Source of the DNA: Gammaproteobacteria bacterium
Lineage (GTDB): Bacteria > Pseudomonadota > Gammaproteobacteria > Burkholderiales > Nitrosomonadaceae
Length of the DNA: 64,000 nt
Assembly (NCBI GenBank): GCA_015709615.1
Contig: CP054179.1
Coordinates: forward strand, 744,001 to 808,000
Reading direction: 5' to 3'
Numbering within the stretch: the first letter of the stretch is position 1; every line of letters starts with the position of its first letter. Position numbers and translations under genes: made by a program. The notes beneath the pieces are model-generated. The model saw nothing but the letters and a program-made list of their open reading frames with translations, had not been told where the DNA came from and did no database searches. Positions 62,480-64,000 of the stretch are shown in pieces.

Positions 62480-64000
62480 TTTGCCGCACCTCTTAGAATT
62501 TGTTGCATGAGGCTGCTGGCCTCAGAGCTCAAGCTTTCCAGTTCACTGTGAATTTCGGCAAGACGTGCATCATAATCAAACCCTTCATCAAGCTCGATGG
62601 AATAACCCACATAGCGGCCTGGTGTAAGGCTCCAATCATTTTCCTCAACTTCTGCCACATCCACAATTTTGCACAGACCTTCGACATCCTCATATTTCCC
62701 GTCGGAGAAATGTTCTTTCAGCCATGAATTGCTGGTAAATTGCTTAGAAACATCCTCACCTCGATAAGCTTTTATGATTGAGGTTAAGCCTTCCATCTGT
62801 TCGGATGAGAAGTCTCGCAGCGTAGTGTTGATCTGACGAAAAGTATTCCGTGCATCAATCATTAATATCTTGCGCATGTTTTCGGGTCGCTTACCTCGAT
62901 CCAGAAACCATAAATGACAGGGTAGCGAACGGGTGTAAAAGAAGTTGTTTCCCACCGCCACGATACAATCCACTGCACCGGTTTCAATCAGCTTTTGACG
63001 GATAAGTTTCTCACTCGCCCCCGCATCGGTCGCTGAGGATGCCATGACAAATCCAGCACGGCCACTCTCATTCAAGTAATGATAAAAATATTGAATCCAC
63101 AGATAGTTGCCGTTATCAGCCCTCGGAATACCCACATCCTTAAACAAGCGCTTGTCGGTTTTGACGAAATCTTTGTTCTTGTCTACTTTGTTGACGTTGA
63201 ACGGCGGATTTGCCATTACGAAATCGCATTTGCCTATCAGATCGTGCGGATCGGAGTAGAAACTGTTGCTCTCGATGATTTTTCCCTCAATACCGTGTAT
63301 GGCAAGGTTCATTTTGGCCAAGCGGGTATTATTGGATTTTTGCTCAGTGCCATACACCTTGATCGCTTCATTTACAGCCCGTTTGCTATGGTCTTTTATA
63401 AAATGACCAGTCTGAACAAACATACCACCTGAACCGCAGGCGGGATCATGAATAATGCCGTGATCCGGCTCGATGAAATTAACAATCAGCTGCACCAGTG
63501 ATGGAGGCGTAAAGAATTCACCGCCTTCTTGAGCACCTGCACCGCTCATGGAAAACTTCATCAAGAAAAACTCATAAATACGCCCAAACACGTCCCCCTT
63601 AAGCGTTTTCACCGAATCTTTATTGAATACCCGGATCAGCTCGCGTAATAAATCGGAATCCAATTCCTGATAGTTTTTTGGCAGGATACCGGCAAGATCG
63701 GGGTAGCTGGCTTCAATCAGGCGCATGGCTTCATTGACTGCTTCGTTGACATCATCGCCCTCTGGCAGATTGGCAAGATGTTCATATTGCGATTTCTCTG
63801 GCAGCATCATTGCACCGGCAGCAAGGAAGTCAGCTTGCGTTGCAGCACGTTTACCCCGCGGCCCTTCAGGGATAGAGGCTTCGATTGCAATCTTGGCTTC
63901 TTCGTAGCGGTTTTGAGCATAACGCAGCAGAATCAGTCCCAATACAGGGTCTTTATACTCCGCTGCCGTCAGCTTAGAGTTGGCACGCAGATTATCCGCA
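62476..64000 (-). CDS. hsdM: Type I DNA methyltransferase HsdM (5' end outside window)
   Basis: At least 508 residues of the N6-adenine methylase and complex subunit. Motif I DPACGSGGMF binds SAM and motif IV NPPF is catalytic. The coding frame continues without a stop through 64000 (ADNLRANSKLTAAEYKDP), so the real start is beyond the edge; the TTG at 63942 is internal. The N-terminal helical HsdM_N region and C-terminal coiled segment (LAEIHSELESLSSEASSLMQQIL) are present. hsdR is not in the window. Confidence 0.95.
   Translation of the reverse strand, partial: ADNLRANSKLTAAEYKDPVLGLILLRYAQNRYEEAKIAIEASIPEGPRGKRAATQADFLAAGAMMLPEKSQYEHLANLPEGDDVNEAVNEAMRLIEASYPDLAGILPKNYQELDSDLLRELIRVFNKDSVKTLKGDVFGRIYEFFLMKFSMSGAGAQEGGEFFTPPSLVQLIVNFIEPDHGIIHDPACGSGGMFVQTGHFIKDHSKRAVNEAIKVYGTEQKSNNTRLAKMNLAIHGIEGKIIESNSFYSDPHDLIGKCDFVMANPPFNVNKVDKNKDFVKTDKRLFKDVGIPRADNGNYLWIQYFYHYLNESGRAGFVMASSATDAGASEKLIRQKLIETGAVDCIVAVGNNFFYTRSLPCHLWFLDRGKRPENMRKILMIDARNTFRQINTTLRDFSSEQMEGLTSIIKAYRGEDVSKQFTSNSWLKEHFSDGKYEDVEGLCKIVDVAEVEENDWSLTPGRYVGYSIELDEGFDYDARLAEIHSELESLSSEASSLMQQILRGAAK

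Noticed and set aside
62476..63942. hsdM starting at the TTG at 63942
   Set aside because: The coding frame with HsdM-like sequence continues without interruption to the window edge, so the TTG is internal.

Overview
The window reads as chromosome of a betaproteobacterial ammonia oxidiser of the Nitrosomonas type. The evidence is a nearly canonical AmoC (ammonia monooxygenase subunit C), PEP-CTERM proteins, an OprO/P-type phosphate porin, and housekeeping blocks arranged as in betaproteobacteria (fmdB-aspS-nudB; dapF-DUF484-xerC-hslV-hslU). No rRNA genes and no CRISPR array were seen.

Layout. 1-11.2 kb is core genome: a small acidic protein, a SulP transporter, nudB/aspS/fmdB, a PEP-CTERM protein, hslUV, xerC, DUF484, dapF, a GNAT acetyltransferase and a PGPGW membrane protein. 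11.2-15.5 kb holds a solitary amoC with a sigma-E-like promoter and hairpin leader. Divergent from it is a phosphate unit (OprO/P porin, then PstS) led by a clear multi-unit PHO box. 15.7-22.8 kb is a run of overlapping plus-strand genes: OppC-like permease, fused OppDF-like ATPase, prfC, a secreted metallophosphoesterase and yicC. 22.9-24.7 kb is an AT-rich accessory insert: a CHAT-domain caspase-like protein and a MazEF-type toxin-antitoxin pair. 24.7-31.6 kb has ald, an SDR, an ankyrin protein, tatD, queD, a radical SAM enzyme and an alginate-export-type porin.

31.6-38.4 kb is a minus-strand group of two related secreted amidohydrolases, a PEP-CTERM protein, a GH88-like hydrolase and a second porin. 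This suggests handling of an extracellular polymer or conjugate. 39.2-47.3 kb is the most unusual locus: a seven-gene minus-strand operon with an E1-like/rhodanese protein (MoeZ type), a JAMM protease, a CysO-like sulfur carrier ending in GG, a double CaiB-type CoA transferase, an acyl-AMP ligase, an acyl-CoA dehydrogenase homologue and an MFS exporter. That set resembles thiocarboxylate (thioacid) metallophore biosynthesis more than plain cysteine synthesis, and would be notable in a copper-dependent nitrifier.

47.8-51.6 kb returns to core-like genes: an alpha/beta hydrolase, a divergent LpxK, and lysC behind a long, apparently structured leader. A tRNA-Ser(GCT) at 51.7 kb marks the start of a genomic island. 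It holds a P4-type integrase, a 5'-truncated helical-repeat protein (possible remnant of a STAND-type defence NTPase), two identical tandem IS21-family elements separated by 2 bp, and the hsdS (truncated by the IS) and hsdM genes of a type I restriction-modification system that runs off the right edge.
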